Part shown: positions 1-10,900 of the stretch, one piece after another
Position numbering within the stretch: position 1 is the stretch's first letter
How the letters are laid out: the number at the start of each line of letters is the position of its first letter
Notes under the pieces: model-generated
Databases searched by the model: none
What the model was told of the DNA's origin: nothing
The model's input: the letters and a program-made list of their open reading frames with translations, nothing else
Translations under genes and position numbers: made by a program
Source: Hypoxylon rubiginosum
Lineage: Eukaryota > Ascomycota > Sordariomycetes > Xylariales > Hypoxylaceae
Assembly: GCA_902806565.1 (NCBI GenBank)
Contig: CADCXA010000011.1
Location: 310,001 to 374,000 of the forward strand
Direction of reading: 5' to 3'
Length of the DNA stretch: 64,000 bases

Positions 1-1943
1 CAGTATTTGGCTGCGTGCGCCATATCAAATGAGTACGGCAGAGAGATTTGGAATAACTCGGGAATTTCTCTCTCGTTCTCCATTCGGTCTAGTTCGTGCA
101 AGTAAATTTCTGTCGCCATGCGTACGATACGCCAAGTGATCGAAGCGACTCGGAAACACTTCAGTGTTGGACAGACACGGGCGGCCACTTGGACAGTTTC
201 CGCCCATTTAGTCTTTCGTTCTTGGATATCTGCCGGTTCTCCTAACCATCCGTCATAGAAATCATCTGGCTCCATGATCCAGATACCTTCAAGCTTTGGC
301 ATTTGAGAGGCTACGCACTCCACGAAGTCGCGGATTTCCCACGAGGTCATCGCCAGGAGTCGGATGGAGTCGCCAGCAGCCATTACGCGGTCCAGATTTA
401 CGACGCCGTCCGCATGGCCGTGTAGTAATAGTTCCTGAGGTCGGCAATCCAGCAGGTCGCTCCAAGAAGCTTCGAGCTCGGATTTTTCGGCGTATTCTAG
501 ACAGCGTTTATCGGCCTGGTTGACTTTCAACTGTCTCAAAGGAGTACCTTCTCGGACAATACCTTTGGCCCATCTCGCAAGCCAGGTGGTTGGCCTTCTA
601 ACAGAAAGCTTCTCCAGCTTCGGCAGCGGACCAGGAGCCGTTTGCCACCACGATTGTATGATGTTGTCCGAGTTATTGTCGCCCGAGTTATTGTCGTCCG
701 AATCACTATAGACCTCTAAGTAAATTTCACCATCGCCTACCAAGTCGAGACTCAGGTCTTTCAGCTGCGACAGATTCGCCAATTTATCTAAGCAACCTCC
801 GTTTTGGCGCTCGTCTGGAAACTGAGGCCGCAAGCCTTTCGGATTCAAGTCGCGGCGCAAAACGAACATGTAGTGGCCAAGGTGCAGGCGTTGCAGATCC
901 AAGGGCTTACCGCCCGCTCGAGCATATGCTCTGCAGAGCTCTCGCAAGAAGTGGGCGGGATGGAGCACCTTCAAGTCATCGTGCCACTCGGGATCCAGGT
1001 CACGGCAGCGCGTTGAAGTGGACAGGGAGAAGCCCAAGTCTGACAAGCCGGGCGAGTTCACGAGGATGACAGTGATCATTTTTCTCCATCGTTCAAGATG
1101 GCGTCCCCACATGTTGTGAATGTGAAGTTGGTTTAGGTTTCGGAACGGTGGTAGGTTCGGTATCTCCCAGCGTCGGTTCAGTGGCGCCCACAGCTCAGGT
1201 TCAGGTAGCAGATCAGCCTGGTCGCCCAGCTTCTGGCCAAGCATCAGATCTAAATTCGACGGGTAGACGATCGCAAGATTTCTCAAACGCTGGCACTGTC
1301 GGTACACTGTGGACAGTGTCGCCTTGAATAGGGGATAACCTAACCAACTAGCCAGGTATATTAATAAATATTCCGTATTTATAAACAAGGGGTGTCATTA
1401 ATTAGAGGTACTTACGAGAAGCTTTCGAGATATGGAATCTCCCTGAGTAATCGCACCACACCCTCATTGAACGCTTCACATGCCTCGGCCTCAGCTGTCG
1501 TAAACCAGTCAGCATTAAGAAATCAAGCATTCTTCAGATAAAAATGAAAACTCACTTATTTCCGCATAACAGAGCACGACTCTCCCCGGGCCGAAGAAGG
1601 GCTTGTACAAAGGTTGATACGTATCCTGGTAGGCCGCGAACGACAGTGCCTTTACGTGCTTCAGACGCTCGTTAGCCAGCAGCAAGCTTAATCTATCCTC
1701 TTGGAAAAGCCAATGGTAGTTTCTCTCGCAAAACCAGAGCTCCTTGTAGAGGAAGACCGAAAAGACCTTGTTGAAGCATTTGCTAACAAGGCACAGGTTT
1801 AACAGGAGCTTGCGGTTATTGATCTGCAAACATGTCAGCAGTAGTATGTTATTGCTATCGCACGCCCAATTTACCTGTTGTCCGACACAGTAAAGAAGAT
1901 CTCCATTTTTGGAGAACGCATCGATCGCAGTGATGGGATCCAT
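1..1943 (-). CDS. F-box-type protein with long leucine-rich C-terminal part (3' end outside window)
   Basis: Four exons fit canonical splice sites: 1943-1875, 1823-1556, 1494-1416 and 1347 to beyond base 1, giving at least 587 residues with no stop. The N-terminus carries an F-box-like core around residues 13-50: LLYCVGQQ joins INNRKLLLNLCLVSK across the first intron, followed by CFNKVFSVFLYKEL. The usual LP.E start of the motif has diverged. The rest is rich in spaced leucines, as in the solvent-exposed repeat part of fungal F-box proteins. By family knowledge such proteins recruit substrates to SCF ubiquitin ligases through Skp1; the substrate cannot be read here. The acceptor of intron 3 is CTAG before TTGG; the nearer TTAG would shift frame. 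An acidic Ser/Asp/Asn patch lies near 665-715. Fungal genomes hold many divergent members, so orthology is uncertain. The start at 1943 is the first ATG of the frame and its 69-base first exon ends in phase 0. Confidence 0.72.
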
Positions 1944-3366
1944 GACTTGTCAGAACAAGGTAGCCCTGGGCGAGGCAAGAGGTCCAAGAGGGGAATTCCA
2001 CGCTGAAGCTGGACTCTATCGTGTCTAGTAAGTCGTGTATACTCTGTATACTCGGGTATGTCAAGGAGAAGGGAGACTGGATTGCCTGTGGCGTGCTGCA
2101 AGGTAAACCATGTATACGAGCGAGAGATTTGCTACGGAATGGTGTCTTTCGTCAACGGCAATAGTTGTCGAAAAGAAAAAGTGACAGCTTGACAACCAGA
2201 GCAAGAGCAGTGTAGAAGTTGGCAAATCAGAGATACTTGTTGGCTCTTTTTTTCTTCGAATTGCGGATACCTTTGGTACCTAGGTATTCAGGGAAATCGA
2301 GTGCTTGTGCTTGTAACCGCTGGTTCATATGACGATACCCCCGCCAGCTCGGAATTTGTTTGGGGACGCAAGTATACGATCAGAAAAGATGCGGTACGAG
2401 GGGCATGTAGGAAAATTACCTTATAGCATATCAAATCACGATGGGAATGTGTCACGGTTATTCGTGTCTGAAGCGGTGATGGCATTTGGAATAGATGCCT
2501 CTACATGATAATTAACTCCTTAGGATTCGTTGGTGCTTCGTTTCGTTCTCGGCGTGAAGTCGTTCTCGGCGCGAGGTACTCATTACTGGGACATTTATAA
2601 AGGAATGAACTAAGGTTCGCACAAAACAGATCACGACTTTTGACTATTATGAAGCTCTGTTAATAGAAGATACATAAAATATGAGCGTTTTGGTCAAGAA
2701 ATCCAGTATAGTACGAAATCGAGGGCTTTTGGTATAGGTGATAAAATATATATATACTCTTACGTGATATCCGATTGGCCCCAGTATCCGTTGTCTTCGT
2801 TTCCACTACTTATGATTAGCTCTAAGAATGCTAGCTAACTAGTATATAGTAGAAACGTTTTACGTGCAAGAAGAAGACGGCCACTGTATGGCTAGCATTT
2901 GTACTAAGAGTGACACGGTCTCGTCTTTGATAAGGCAATGCAAGAACTCAAGAGCCTGACTTGGATTCGCTGATGTACCGTATTAGGCCGAGATACTCGA
3001 CATCTCGAGCCGTAGAATTGATGCAGTTTACCTCACTGGACATCACGTTTCAAGGAACTATAGGGGGTCCGTAGAGCTGACGCCGGTTTATCTATATAAT
3101 ACGAATAATGCAGAGAACGAAGTGAAATGCAAACCATGATAATTCACACACAACATTTTCGTTTTTATAAGAAAGGGTTCATAAGAACTTGAGAGATGAC
3201 CTAGTTACGTTTCATCCATCGGTCCTTTCACACCTTTTCAACAAATCTAATGAACAAATGTCAAAGGGTGCCTAAGTAGTACGTAAACGGTGGAGAACGA
3301 CTTTTGAACCTGACATGCTCGCAAATCCCTAAATCAAGTACCTTTCAGTGGCTTCGAAAGAAATGC
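1944..3366. other. Intergenic region between F-box gene and protease gene
   Basis: This holds the upstream region of the leftward F-box gene and the downstream region of the protease gene. It is visibly AT-richer than the genes. Only short scattered reading frames are present and I see no conserved protein or RNA gene. GGTACCTAGGTATT near 2277-2290 is one member of the CCTAGG-centred motif that recurs between genes in this window. Confidence 0.6.
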
Positions 3367-5298
3367 TTAGTAAAACTCGTGGCTCCAAAACTCAACACGG
3401 CCGGACGCGATATTCATGGACACTACAACGTTTGTCAGGAACGTGGCGCCCAATATGAAAGGTCCCTCGCCTCCGTCGGAAATTCCTGTTTGACAGTAGC
3501 CCGTGTCCGGATCTTTCACTTCCTTGTTCAGCAAGTCCTTAGGGTCAACCCAAAAGGTAGTTTCTTCAATCTGTACTCCAAAACTTGGAGGAATGGCATC
3601 GCATTCCGTAAAGTAGGAACCGTAGTCGTAGCTATACTTTGCTGGCGGTTCGAATTGAGCATTTACGACCTCAGCCAGGTCTGCCATCATATCAGTTACC
3701 TTTGGAGCTTTTTAATTGGATACCAAGTAACTTACTATAAGGAAGATATATCAGAGACGTAGCCGTGTCCAAAATGAACGGATACTCACCAACTGTCGTG
3801 GCGTGCCCAAAATGAAAACCTTTCGGCACGATAGTATAGAAAGAAGGCTGCCACGCAGTTCTTTCCCTGTCGATTATGTCCGCCTAACAGTTATCAACAA
3901 GCTTGATAACACGGGAGATAGCTTAAACTGAATCAACTTACAATGAGAATAGGGGTTGAGTCATAATCGCTTCGGTTAAGGTCCACCGGTGGCATTCCAC
4001 CGAGGCTTATAGAGCCGAGCGAAGAGTTTCTAGCCACTGTAGAAATATCGGTTAGCACTCACCATATTCATAGCTGTTTAGGAGTCATGTGGTCATTTGA
4101 CTACCCTGATGGAAAGAAGATGAAATAGGGAGCAGAAAATCGGCATACTAGCAAGGGTCCAATATGGCTCAATCAATCCATCGCTAACCATGGATGTGAA
4201 GAGAGGAGAATAAGGGATAGAAAGATATTGATCATCGGCGTCGAGGTCGTTGCCTATGTATGCGCTGGTCAGAGATGGGTAGGCTAGCCCAAGTACTCCT
4301 GAAGTGATATTGTTCCCTGCAAAGAGTTAGTCTTTTTCTTCCTTATAATCTTGAGATCTAATAAGGTATATATATAGAACGTATAGGATAGTTATAGTAT
4401 GGAAGTGGTTGCGTATCATTAAGAAAAGAGGGGAGAGGGGGGGTTGTATACTGACCCAACCATGTGCCTCGGCTTGCAAGTGCTATTTCCTGGCCGACGA
4501 CAGTTATACCAGCAAGTTCGACATCCTGATTGAAGAATGCGGGTTAGGTGATGAGTCGATGATAAGCAAGTAAGGGTGACCGCTAAGCTATTATAGCATT
4601 TGACCAATGACACTTACCATGTATCCTACTTCTGTAAAGAGAGTCAGCACCGCTCAGTAACTATAGCTGTCCGTCGAGAGTTGACGTTTACTTACGACCC
4701 TGCATATTCTCGCCATCTCCGTACCTGATTGTAAAATGCTCGTTCTCTATAGGTCCGCCGGTGAAGTTTCCTGTGAAAGAGGGACCAAGCCCACACGTTT
4801 CTTTGGGTATTGTCTCATTATGACTATTTCTACAGGTAAAGTTGGAACCTCGGATCCCTTCTAAATATAAGCCAGATGAAAAGGGTCAAGGTGGCTGGCC
4901 GAGAAAGACATACAGGTATCAGCTGAACCTGAGTCGATCACGATAGTCATGGGTATTCCATTGAAGGTAGCGTTTACCGAGTATTCGACAGCATAATGAT
5001 TAACAGCCGTCACGTTTTCGTAGCTTCCTCCGCCATTGTCACGCTGGACCTGGCCTAGCAAGGCCACCGCTGAACGTCGAGGCTTGCTTGTGCCAAGGCG
5101 ACTTAAGCTGAAGTGGTTCTGGACCTTCTTATTGCTGTGGGTTGATATAAGTGGTTCTACACTTCGGAACTGGAAGCCAGGAAGAGAGAGCGAGTGGACG
5201 ACTGAATGGCTATTAGGGGGTGTAGGGAGACGTAGAAGGGTGGATGCTGCTAAAGAGAGCACAGCTGGCCCGAGGAGGTTCATAAAGTTGAGAAGCAT
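3367..5298 (-). CDS. Secreted pepsin-type aspartic protease (peptidase family A1)
   Basis: Eight exons give 451 residues in one frame: 5298-4914, 4857-4696, 4631-4618, 4525-4456, 4316-4149, 4036-3942, 3883-3736 and 3680-3367. The start at 5298 opens a signal peptide (MLLNFMNLLGPAVLSLAAS) and is followed by a propeptide-like segment. The first catalytic motif is IDSGSADTW near residues 122-130, split by intron 1. The flap is RYGDGENMQG. The hydrophobic GVLGLAYPSL segment follows, and the second catalytic motif is ILDTATSLIYLP, with Ala where pepsins usually have Gly. Several N-glycosylation sequons suggest secretion; the C-terminus lacks a GPI signal, so a soluble extracellular or vacuolar enzyme is inferred. 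Exon 3 is only 14 bases, yet it is needed to keep the frame (GQVGYMDVELAGITV). An 85-codon upstream frame ends 32 bases before this ATG. Family assignment is firm; substrate is unknown. Confidence 0.9.
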
Positions 5299-6433
5299 TA
5301 TCTCGGGCTCTCTCAGATCGTGTCGGATGCTTAAAGGGAGGAGTCACATGTACGGAGGAAACAAGTAGAAAACCAAGGGACAGGATGAAGGGTAACAGGG
5401 AGAAATAAGTCAACTGTTGTGACACGAATTTCAACTTCCCGATAGAGCCGATTCTTCTTGTTACCATCGCAATCATTACCCGCGTAGTACGTCGGATGTG
5501 CACTGGTCACGGTGAAAAGGGACTGTAGCAGTTGGCCAGATACTGAATGCTGAATGGTAGGCAAGGCTAATAGGAGAGGAGCCAACAATGTCTACTCTTC
5601 AAATTTCGCCGATTTAAATACGGCGCAATACACCTAAATGGCATGATTTCCCCTTTCCCCCTTAACTACGTACCTTAGTAGCATAGATGACTCTCGTCTG
5701 CAACATTGGAAATTTCTTACTTTGCACAAGACACCGCCTAACGACTACGTCCCCCTTAGTCTCCACGTTAAGGTCCGTATGCCAATTTGCAATGTGCCAT
5801 GCTTATCTGTGGAAATGTGACCTGGCTCGACTGATTGAAGCTCGTCTGGCTGCGGAACGTGTATGTTTCATGCTATATTGCCGACCCGTACCACGTATCC
5901 GTGTGTTTTTTTCTCCTCGAATGTAGCCTGTAGAGATGCAGCTCGCCTCGCGGACCGATGCTTTGTACATACTTTGTCGATCCTGAATTAGAAGATAAGG
6001 TAGGTGGGCAGGTATGTGTAAGTGTTATTGAAATCTGCGAGGCCAATATTGCAAGTCAAGTTCCGTATCTTCGGTCGTACCGTAGAGGTTAGGATCGCGA
6101 TTGTTGACTTCTACCAACGCGGTAAGCATCGGTGGTCGGCAACTTGGACCGCCGTCGTACTCGGTCACCAGTGACAAACATTACGCCGAATAGGCATCTC
6201 GGCGCGTCCAAGTTGCTGATTGATATCGACAACTCCAATATACTTGTTATAAGTCAAGCCGAGGTATTGTAGACTGACCATTGCACAATGTCAAGTTGTC
6301 CCGCTTTCAGGAACGCGCAGGGGCTGCCTGGATATTCGTCTGGAGTATTTTAGAAGGGAATTGGTAACGTGAGACAAGTCTTATTCTGTGACTTCTCCAT
6401 CTCAGCAAATCTGCCCTTCAATTAGACGGTGAG
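5299..6433. promoter_or_regulatory. Divergent upstream region: protease (-) and DUF829 gene (+)
   Basis: About 1.1 kb separates two genes transcribed apart, so both promoters should lie here. The left part includes an upstream reading frame of 85 codons (5588-5331, minus) before the protease ATG. CGCCG and CGGCG form a short inverted repeat around an AT core at 5607-5625. I cannot identify a specific factor site. Confidence 0.5.
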
Positions 6434-7407
6434 ATGGCGTCAAACCAGTCTACAATCGCGGCTAGACCGTTATCGACGATGAAGAGGTTATCGCCATTTG
6501 TATATTTCTATGAGCCTGGACAGACTGTCACCCAGCAGCCTGTACCACCTGCTGGCAGAAGTCCGAGGCTCATCCTAATTGCATCGTGGATGGATGCGCG
6601 AGACTTACACATCGACAAGTACATTACGCAGTACCAAACAATATATCCTACTTCTACCATCTTACTTGTCCGATTCGTCTTCAAGGAATCTTTGTTCGAA
6701 TCGGTTGTAAATACTGCTGTTGAGCCCGCATTCGCCTATCTTCAGTCCAAGATCGAGTCCGGGGCCCTGTCGGCATCGCCTACGCACCCGGAAATTCTTG
6801 TGGTACGTATTGGGAACTCATTGGGAACTCACCGTACCCAGAAGTCACCCTTTTTGCTTTTTGTTAACATACCAAGTAGCATACATTTTCAAACGGTGGC
6901 TCTGCAACTACGCGGACGCTCTACCGGTTATTCCGGTCTCAAACCGGCCGTTCTTTTCCACTCCATGCAGCGATATACGATTCTTGCCCGGGCTCATATT
7001 CATTTTCGTCCTTGTACAGCCTGTTCATGCTCAGCTTTCCAAGGGGTCTTCGTCTGGTCGTGGCACCATTCGTCGTCGCCTTTATCGTATCTCTCTGGGT
7101 CTGGCACAATCCGCTGAGCATCATCTCCGGCGAAGACTTTCTCTCTAAGAATTCGAAGACGCACAACGACCCCGATTTCGTCAAGCAGACAAACCGTTCA
7201 TATATTTATGGCAATGCAGATGTCATGGTTGAATGGAAGCATGTGGAGAAGCATGCGATAGATGCCGCAGCAAAGGGGTTTGTCGTTCGGAGAGAGGTCT
7301 TTGAGCACAGCGCACACGTATCACACATGAGAGCTGATGGCGGACGATATTGGAAAATCGTTACCGAGACTTGGGAAAGGTCCACGGAGATAAAAGGTGG
7401 ATATTAG
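6434..7407 (+). CDS. DUF829 / TMEM53-like alpha/beta-hydrolase-fold protein
   Basis: Two exons, 6434-6802 and 6880-7407, encode 298 residues; the 77-base intron has a GTACGT donor and a GTAG acceptor. Splicing joins EILV to HTFSNGGSATTRTLYRLF, the family's nucleophile-elbow region with the candidate Ser in FSNGG. Earlier segments RLILIASWMDARDLHIDKY and YPTSTILLVR match the start of the DUF829 fold. A hydrophobic stretch, LRLVVAPFVVAFIVSLWVW (residues about 190-208), is the membrane-like segment seen in TMEM53 relatives. EHSAHVSHMRADGGRYW near the C-terminus supplies a candidate catalytic His. Animal TMEM53 is a nuclear-envelope protein; a function for fungal members is not established, and whether this one hydrolyses anything is unknown. 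The length is normal for the family and the gene is complete. Confidence 0.85.
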
Positions 7408-7967
7408 CCCCACGAGGCTTTCACTTTGTAACTCATCGCAGCAAAACACCAGATTTGGTCGTCCAAGTATGTAGGCACCTACCTACCTATCCACATCTTA
7501 ATGTACATATCAATGCGAGACTTAGCAGGCTGGCAGGCAAGTAGGCAAGCTAGTATCACAATAGGTAGGTGAATAGATGCTAACTCGGAGATACTGCAAT
7601 GTTTGCTTGGTAGCCCTGGTTCCGGGTCGGCAGGGGTCAGAGGTTAGAGCTGCATATCGCATGCGCATGCGAGGCGAGGCGAGGCGAGGCATCAAATACC
7701 TGGTACATAAACTGTGATAAGGAAAACTGTCAGCCTATTGCGACATCATCACAGCACGAAATCGTGTGGAAGGTCGACAGTTTTCTAGATTGGAAGAGGA
7801 AAACCTGGGCTGAGGGGCCCTGGAAATCGTCGACCTTCCCTTCTATAAATCGTGAAATCACCTCGGAATCTGCCGTCGCGATTCGGTTGATTCTCAAAGT
7901 GCCCGGTGCCCGCTTCTTGTAGGTACCTTATTGCATCACGCGAACCACACGAACCACACGAACCACG
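7408..7967. promoter_or_regulatory. Upstream region of the ABC transporter gene, with short repeats
   Basis: This 560-base stretch lies between two rightward genes. It contains GTAGG/CCTAC-rich sequence at 7470-7575, a perfect 14-base palindrome CGCATGCGCATGCG at 7658-7671, four GAGGC units at 7671-7690, and three CGAACCACA units at 7941-7965 that run into the start codon of the next gene. No further gene is seen. Confidence 0.5.
7658..7690. repeat. CGCATGCGCATGCG palindrome joined to (GAGGC)4
   Basis: A perfect 14-base self-complementary sequence is followed directly by four tandem GAGGC units, about 280 bases upstream of the ABC transporter start. It could be a regulatory element or simply a slippage product; the sequence does not decide. 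Confidence 0.75.
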
Positions 7968-10900
7968 ATGGAATTTTCGGGATGTCTCAACGACGAGTCC
8001 TTCGGGCCTACGGTCCAAGGCTGTCGGGGCGACTTCGATTTCACTCTCATGTTTGAAAAGATCTTCTTGGCTCTCATCCCGTCCGCCGTCTTTATCGCCG
8101 TCTGTCTTCCGCGAGTTGTATATCTTACTCGCAAGCCAGCATTTGTAGGCGGTGCTTTCTTGCGGTATATTAAATCTGTATGAAACCAGACCCTTTCTCA
8201 ATATACGTAGCAGCTAATGTGAAGTTCTTAGGCTGTTACTTGTATTTATGCTGCACTTCAGTTATCACTGCTCGTGCTGAGTATCGCCAGGTCCCAAAAT
8301 CTCAGACCCTTCTTCATTTCTTCCTCGGCGGTAACGTTCGCCTCTGCTCTCTGTATGATTTTTATGTCGTACCTGGAGCATTCACGATCGCCACGGCCCT
8401 CGGTGTTGCTGAACGCTTACATATTCCTCACTATTCTCTTTGACATCGCCCAGACCCGCACCCTATGGTTGGCATCAGACAACTTTGATGAGGTGACATT
8501 CTCTCGCTTGACCACAGCCGCTCTCTCCGTAAAAGCGTTCATCCTCGTTCTCGAGTCTCAGCACAAGTCAAGATGGATTCGGTGGGATGCGAAAGATCAT
8601 AGCCCCGAAGAGACTGCGGGTTTGTTTGGTCTCGGTGCCTTCTTGTGGCTCAACCGACTTTTCTTGACTGGGTATCGGAAGGTTTTGACGATCGATGATC
8701 TATATCCTCTCGATCAGAGCATGGCTTCAAAGTCCTTACAGGCTAGACTCGCCGAACATATTGCGGCCTTACGACGTCCCGGCCAAGAATACGGTCTCGC
8801 CCGAGCCCTCGCGAAAACTTTAGCGGTGCCACTCTTACTCCCCGTCGGTCCACGGATCGCCATGACTGCATTCCAATTCTGCCAGCCATTCCTCATCAAC
8901 AGTCTCTTGGACTACCTGCAGCGGTCACCAGAGGGTTCCTCGCGGAACGTCGGGTATGGGCTTATTGGCGCCACAATCTTGATCTATGCCGGGATCGCCA
9001 CGTCTGGAGCACTTTACTGGTATCTGCAAGAACGTGCCATGTACATGGTGAGAGGAGCACTGGCGAGTTCAGTTTATACGAAGACAATAGAAGCCAAGAT
9101 CACCGCTGCAGACGACTCGGCTGCCCTGACCCTAATGAGCGCTGATGTCGAGCGCATTATCAGGGGCTTTCTAAATATTCATGAATTTTGGGCTAACACG
9201 ATCGAGGTTGCTTTGGCATGTTGGCTTCTATCACGACGGATTGGTGCGGCTTCCGCGGCTCCCGCAGTCGTCGTTAGCTGCTGCGTTGTGCTCTCAACTA
9301 TTCTCGCTCGATATACTGGACCCTGGCAAAAGGCATGGATGGAGAAGATTCAGAAAAGGGTTGGCTTAACAGCCAGTGTTATTGGGCAAATGAAACACCT
9401 CAAGATCTCCGGGCTTGCTGCCCCAGTAGAGGAGTCGATCCAGAGCCTGCGTGTGGATGAACTTGAGACGGGATCTCAATACCGAATGGTTATTGTTTTT
9501 TCGGGGGTTATCAGCTACACGCCGCTCTTTATTTCGCCTGTGGTGACTTTCGCATTCGCAGCTCGGACTCTTGACGTAACCACCATCTTCACGTCGCTCT
9601 CCTATATACTCCTTTTGGCCAATCCATTAGCCACCCTCTTTCAATTCTGGCCTGGTCTGATCACCGCTTTTACCTGCCTACGAAGAATCCAAACGTTTTT
9701 AGAACAGGATGTACGTTTTGACTTCCGAAAGCCAACGTTGGCATCGCTAGGAGCAGACACAGTTGGAGATGAACCTGAGAAGGGCGACCAAAAGCTGAAA
9801 CCTATATCTCTGATGAAGATCTCGAAAGGGAGCTTTGGTTGGCAGATGGATAAACCATGCCTAAAGGATATCGATATCAATATTCCAAGTTCGCGTCTGA
9901 CCATCGTTGTCGGCCCTATCGCATCAGGCAAGTCGACGTTATGCAAAGTCTTACTAGGTGAGACTCCTGTAGCCAACGGGCAAGTCGTTACAGGCCCATT
10001 CTCTGGCAGGATTGGCTACTGTGATCAAACACCATATTTATCGAATGCAACTATCCGAGATAATATCGTGGGGTTTGCACCATTTGATCAAGCTCGGTAT
10101 AACGAAGTCATCGACGCTACTATGCTTCAGCCCGACTTAGCTGTCCTGCCACGCGGCGATGAGACTAACGTCGGCAGTAATGGCATAGCGCTGAGCGGCG
10201 GCCAGAAGCAGCGGGTTTCCATTGCGAGGGCTCTTTATTTCGACTCAAGTTTCCTCGTCTTTGACGATGTTCTGAGTGGCCTTGATGCCAACACCGAGGA
10301 ACAGGTCTTTCGCAGAGTCTTCTCTGCTACGGGGCTCCTCCGTCGGAGAAACGCGACAGTCGTGCTCTGTACTCACTCTATCAAGCACTTGCCATCTGCA
10401 GACCACATCGTCGCTCTTGGATCGGAAGGAAATTTGGTGGAGCAAGGTTCCTTCTCCGACTTGATAGAAAATAAAAGCTATGTCCAAAGCCTCGGAGTCA
10501 AAGAATCCGAAGCTTCACAACCAGACGACGATATCCAAGTTGAATCTGCCGGATTGACTGCCACCAGAGGGGAATCAACCCTAGCCACTACGGACAAGAC
10601 GGCCAGCAAGATGCAAGAACAGGAGAGGATGATAGGTGACACCGCTGTCTACGGCCATTACTTTTCGCGGATTGGCAAGGTCATTATTGCAGCCATCGTC
10701 TTCTTCGGCCTTGACTGGGGCTTTTGCTCTAATTTCGCCACTATTTGGCTGAAGTTCTGGTCTGAGGACGTGACATCCCCTCATCCCCTCCGGTCGAGCC
10801 CGTTCTATATTGGCATCTACGGACTTCTTCAAGTCATGACGCTTGCCTCTCTCTTTTTCGTCTCCCTTGTCTGCTTTAGAACAATGATTAGTGTGTCCGG

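Noticed and set aside
3742..3795. GTGAGT inside exon 7 of the protease as a donor
   Set aside because: Splicing there would remove the second catalytic motif (ILDTATSLIYLP); the frame is open through it.
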